This document shows positions 4,985-7,191 of a stretch of DNA of 7,191 nt, piece by piece. This DNA is from Kiritimatiellia bacterium (lineage in GTDB: Bacteria > Verrucomicrobiota > Kiritimatiellia > UBA8416 > JABMPJ01): assembly GCA_029939545.1 (NCBI GenBank), contig JAOZSS010000125.1:1-7191 (forward strand), in the 5' to 3' direction. The notes below the pieces were generated by a model that had not been told where the DNA came from, made no database searches, and saw only the letters and a program-made list of their open reading frames with translations. The position numbers and the translations under genes are program-made. Each line of letters begins with the position of its first letter. Position 1 is the first letter of the stretch.

Positions 4985-7191
4985 GTTCACCCGACACGAT
5001 TGCTCACGTGCGCGGCGAGTCGCCTTTCATCGACGATCTGCCCGAGCCGCGCGGCACGCTACACGCCGCCGTCTTGAGTTCACCCATCGCCCACGGCACC
5101 ATCCGCACGCTCGACACCGCCGCGGCCACGGCAAGGCCCGGTGTGGCCGCCGTCTTCACCGCGATCGATATCCCGGGGCGCAACCAGGTTGGCACCCTTA
5201 TCGAGGATGAGCCGCTGCTTGCGACAGAGGAGGTCCATTATGTCGGCCAGCCCATAGCCGTGGTCGTGGCCTCCACCCTGCGGGAAGCACGGGCCGCCGC
5301 ACGTCTTATCGAGGTCGATATTGACCCCCTCCCCCTCCAGCTCGATCCTCGCGACGCGGCCGCCCGGGGGGCCTTGATCGCCCCCGCGCGTACACTCAGT
5401 CTCGGCGATATCGACAAGGCGTGGTCCCGGTGCGCGATCATCGTCGAGGGACGCGCCGACTCGGGTGGACAAGAGCACCTCTACCTCGAAACTCAGGCCT
5501 CGCTAGCCCTTCCCCAGGCACGGGGACGACTCCACATCATGGCCGGCACCCAGGCACCCACCGCGGTACAGCGCATTGTGGCCCGCGTTTTGGGCTGCCA
5601 CATGAATGACATTGAAGTGGAGGTACCGCGACTCGGCGGTGCCTTCGGGGGCAAAGAAGATCCGGCTACACCGTGGGCCGCCATGGCCGCGCTCGCCGCA
5701 ACCACGCTGCAACGCCCGGTCAAGCTAGTCCTCAACCGGCATGAGGATATGACCTTCACCGGCAAGCGGCATCCCTACTCCAGCGACTTCAAGCTGGGCC
5801 TCGATGCCGACGGTCGTTTCCTCGCCTACGAGGCCACCTACTACCAGAACTCCGGCGCCGCGGCTGATCTCTCCCCCGCGATCCTGGAGCGAACACTGTT
5901 CCACGCGACGAATGCCTACTTCGTGCCAAACGTCCAGGTGACCGGTATGTGCTGCCGGACCCACCTGCCTCCCTTCACCGCCTTCCGCGGGTTTGGCGGA
6001 CCGCAGGCACTATTCGTTATGGAGGCGGCCATCACCGCCGCCGCAGAGAAGACTGGGATAGCCGTGCGCACGCTACAGCAGACCAACCTGCTCAAGGACG
6101 GCGATACGCTTCCCTATGGCATGCGCTTTGAGGGCAATGCCCCACACCGCAGTTTTGCCGAAGCTCTTAAGCGGTTTGACGTGGAAGCGCGTGAAAATAA
6201 ACTCGCCGAGTCAGACCGGCACACGCCCAACACCCGCAACGCCCTCGCAATCATGCCGGTCTGTTTCGGCATCTCGTTCACCAACACCATGCTCAACCAG
6301 GCCGGAGCGCTGGTGCATATCTACACCGATGGCAGCGTGAGCGTCAGTACCGCCGCCGTTGAGATGGGACAGGGCGTGCTGACCAAGATTCGCCGGATCG
6401 TGGCCTTGGCGCTGAGTATCGATGAGGCGCGGGTCCGGCTCGAAACCACGAGTACGGCACGCGTGGCAAACACATCGCCCACGGCGGCGAGTTCGGCGGC
6501 CGACCTGAACGGGGCGGCCGCACTCGCGGCCTGCCAGATGCTCCGGGACCGGATGATCGCCGTGGCGGCGGAGCTGGCCGGCGTTGAGACCGATGATGTG
6601 ACGCTCCGGGACGAGCGTGTCTGGAGCGGTGAAGCAGCAACGGAGATCGACTGGGAGCAACTCGTGCAGGCCGTCTACGAACGCCGTATTGATCTATCGG
6701 CGCATGCCTTCTATGCCACGCCCAACCTTCACTACGACAAAAGCACGGAAAAGGGGAAACCGTTCGCCTATCATGCTTGCGGGACGGCGGTGCTCCAGGC
6801 CCGCCTCGATGTATTGCGCGCTACGGCTGCTATCGAGTCGGTCGAGGCCGTTCACGATGCCGGGCGGAGCCTCGACCTGCTGGTCGATCGCGGCCAGGCC
6901 GAAGGCGCCATCGTCCAGGGCATTGGGTGGGTAACACTAGAAGAGTTGGTCCACTCGGCCGAGGGCCACCTGCTCTCCAATTCGCTGACCACCTACAAGG
7001 TCCCCGATCTCCATTTTGCACCGAAGCGCCTGGAGGTGGTCTTTCTCGAGGATAGCGAAGCCCCATCCGCCGTGATGCAGTCGAAGGCCATCGGCGAGCC
7101 GCCCTTCATGTACGGCATCGGTGCCTATTTCGCGATTCGGGCCGCGATGGCCTCTGTGCGCCCATTGCCTGTCGACCACTTCGAGGCACCG
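4981..7191 (+). CDS. xdhB: Xanthine dehydrogenase, molybdopterin-binding catalytic subunit (XdhB), 3' end cut by the window
   Basis: Catalytic subunit that hydroxylates hypoxanthine/xanthine at the molybdenum cofactor and passes electrons to XdhA. The frame is open for 737 codons to the window edge with no stop. The last residues, DHFEAP, precede the usual terminal 'ATPE' region, so about 15-25 residues are missing. Residues 1-110 form the small a/b-hammerhead domain (HVRGESPFIDDL); the rest is the molybdopterin-binding domain. Landmarks: GGQEHLYLET (162-171), GTQ with Q191, RLGGAFGGKE (E226), NRHEDMTFTGKRHPY, ERTLFH (R304), TAFRGFGG (F338), FGISFT (F433), EMGQG, NTSPTAAS and KAIGEPP (E706). 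By motif these match bovine Q767, E802, R880, F914, F1009 and E1261, the last being the catalytic base. Spacings of 78, 34 and 95 residues from E226 to R304, F338 and F433 equal the bovine ones. The Glu/Arg pair favours a purine rather than an aldehyde substrate. Variations are AAVEMGQG for GGTEMGQG and PPFTAFRG for SNTAFRG. The gene downstream is not visible. Confidence 0.95.
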   Translation, partial: MSSPDTIAHVRGESPFIDDLPEPRGTLHAAVLSSPIAHGTIRTLDTAAATARPGVAAVFTAIDIPGRNQVGTLIEDEPLLATEEVHYVGQPIAVVVASTLREARAAARLIEVDIDPLPLQLDPRDAAARGALIAPARTLSLGDIDKAWSRCAIIVEGRADSGGQEHLYLETQASLALPQARGRLHIMAGTQAPTAVQRIVARVLGCHMNDIEVEVPRLGGAFGGKEDPATPWAAMAALAATTLQRPVKLVLNRHEDMTFTGKRHPYSSDFKLGLDADGRFLAYEATYYQNSGAAADLSPAILERTLFHATNAYFVPNVQVTGMCCRTHLPPFTAFRGFGGPQALFVMEAAITAAAEKTGIAVRTLQQTNLLKDGDTLPYGMRFEGNAPHRSFAEALKRFDVEARENKLAESDRHTPNTRNALAIMPVCFGISFTNTMLNQAGALVHIYTDGSVSVSTAAVEMGQGVLTKIRRIVALALSIDEARVRLETTSTARVANTSPTAASSAADLNGAAALAACQMLRDRMIAVAAELAGVETDDVTLRDERVWSGEAATEIDWEQLVQAVYERRIDLSAHAFYATPNLHYDKSTEKGKPFAYHACGTAVLQARLDVLRATAAIESVEAVHDAGRSLDLLVDRGQAEGAIVQGIGWVTLEELVHSAEGHLLSNSLTTYKVPDLHFAPKRLEVVFLEDSEAPSAVMQSKAIGEPPFMYGIGAYFAIRAAMASVRPLPVDHFEAP

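Overview
The window holds two unrelated transcription blocks on the + strand of a GC-rich genome (roughly 60% G+C by eye), with essentially no genes on the minus strand. From left to right: (i) nt 2-3319, a secreted gingipain-like cysteine protease (peptidase family C25) of about 1105 residues whose true start may lie just left of the window; (ii) nt 3320-3574, a 255-base intergenic stretch with small hairpins, a pyrimidine tract, a G7 run and one doubtful 59-codon ORF; (iii) nt 3575-4984 and 4981-7191, a two-gene xanthine dehydrogenase operon: xdhA (Fe-S/FAD subunit, complete) and xdhB (molybdopterin catalytic subunit, cut by the right edge only about 15-25 residues before its expected end).

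Organism (inference): a Gram-negative bacterium. The protease carries a cleavable signal peptide, a C25 propeptide and catalytic domain, a CARDB-like domain, a PPC-like domain, and a C-terminal module with the pattern 'Y-T-S-D-L-N-x-W ... R-F-Y-Q-V'. That module is frequent in large exported proteins of Verrucomicrobiota, Kiritimatiellota, Lentisphaerota and related environmental phyla. It replaces the type IX secretion tail expected in Bacteroidota. I lean towards the PVC superphylum or a neighbour, but the window has no marker gene to prove it.

How the genes work together: XdhA and XdhB form the bacterial two-subunit version of xanthine dehydrogenase. XdhB hydroxylates the purine at the molybdenum centre, and electrons pass through the two [2Fe-2S] clusters and the FAD of XdhA to NAD+. 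The genes overlap by ATGA and both have good Shine-Dalgarno sequences, so they should be co-translated. All active-site residues I could align by motif to bovine and Rhodobacter capsulatus xanthine dehydrogenase are present, several at identical spacing, so a purine substrate is the best guess. The protease has no evident functional link to purine breakdown. At most both belong to a nutrient-scavenging lifestyle.

I found no CRISPR array, tRNA, rRNA, insertion sequence, phage gene or clearly novel system. The least explained part is the 255-base leader in front of xdhA.
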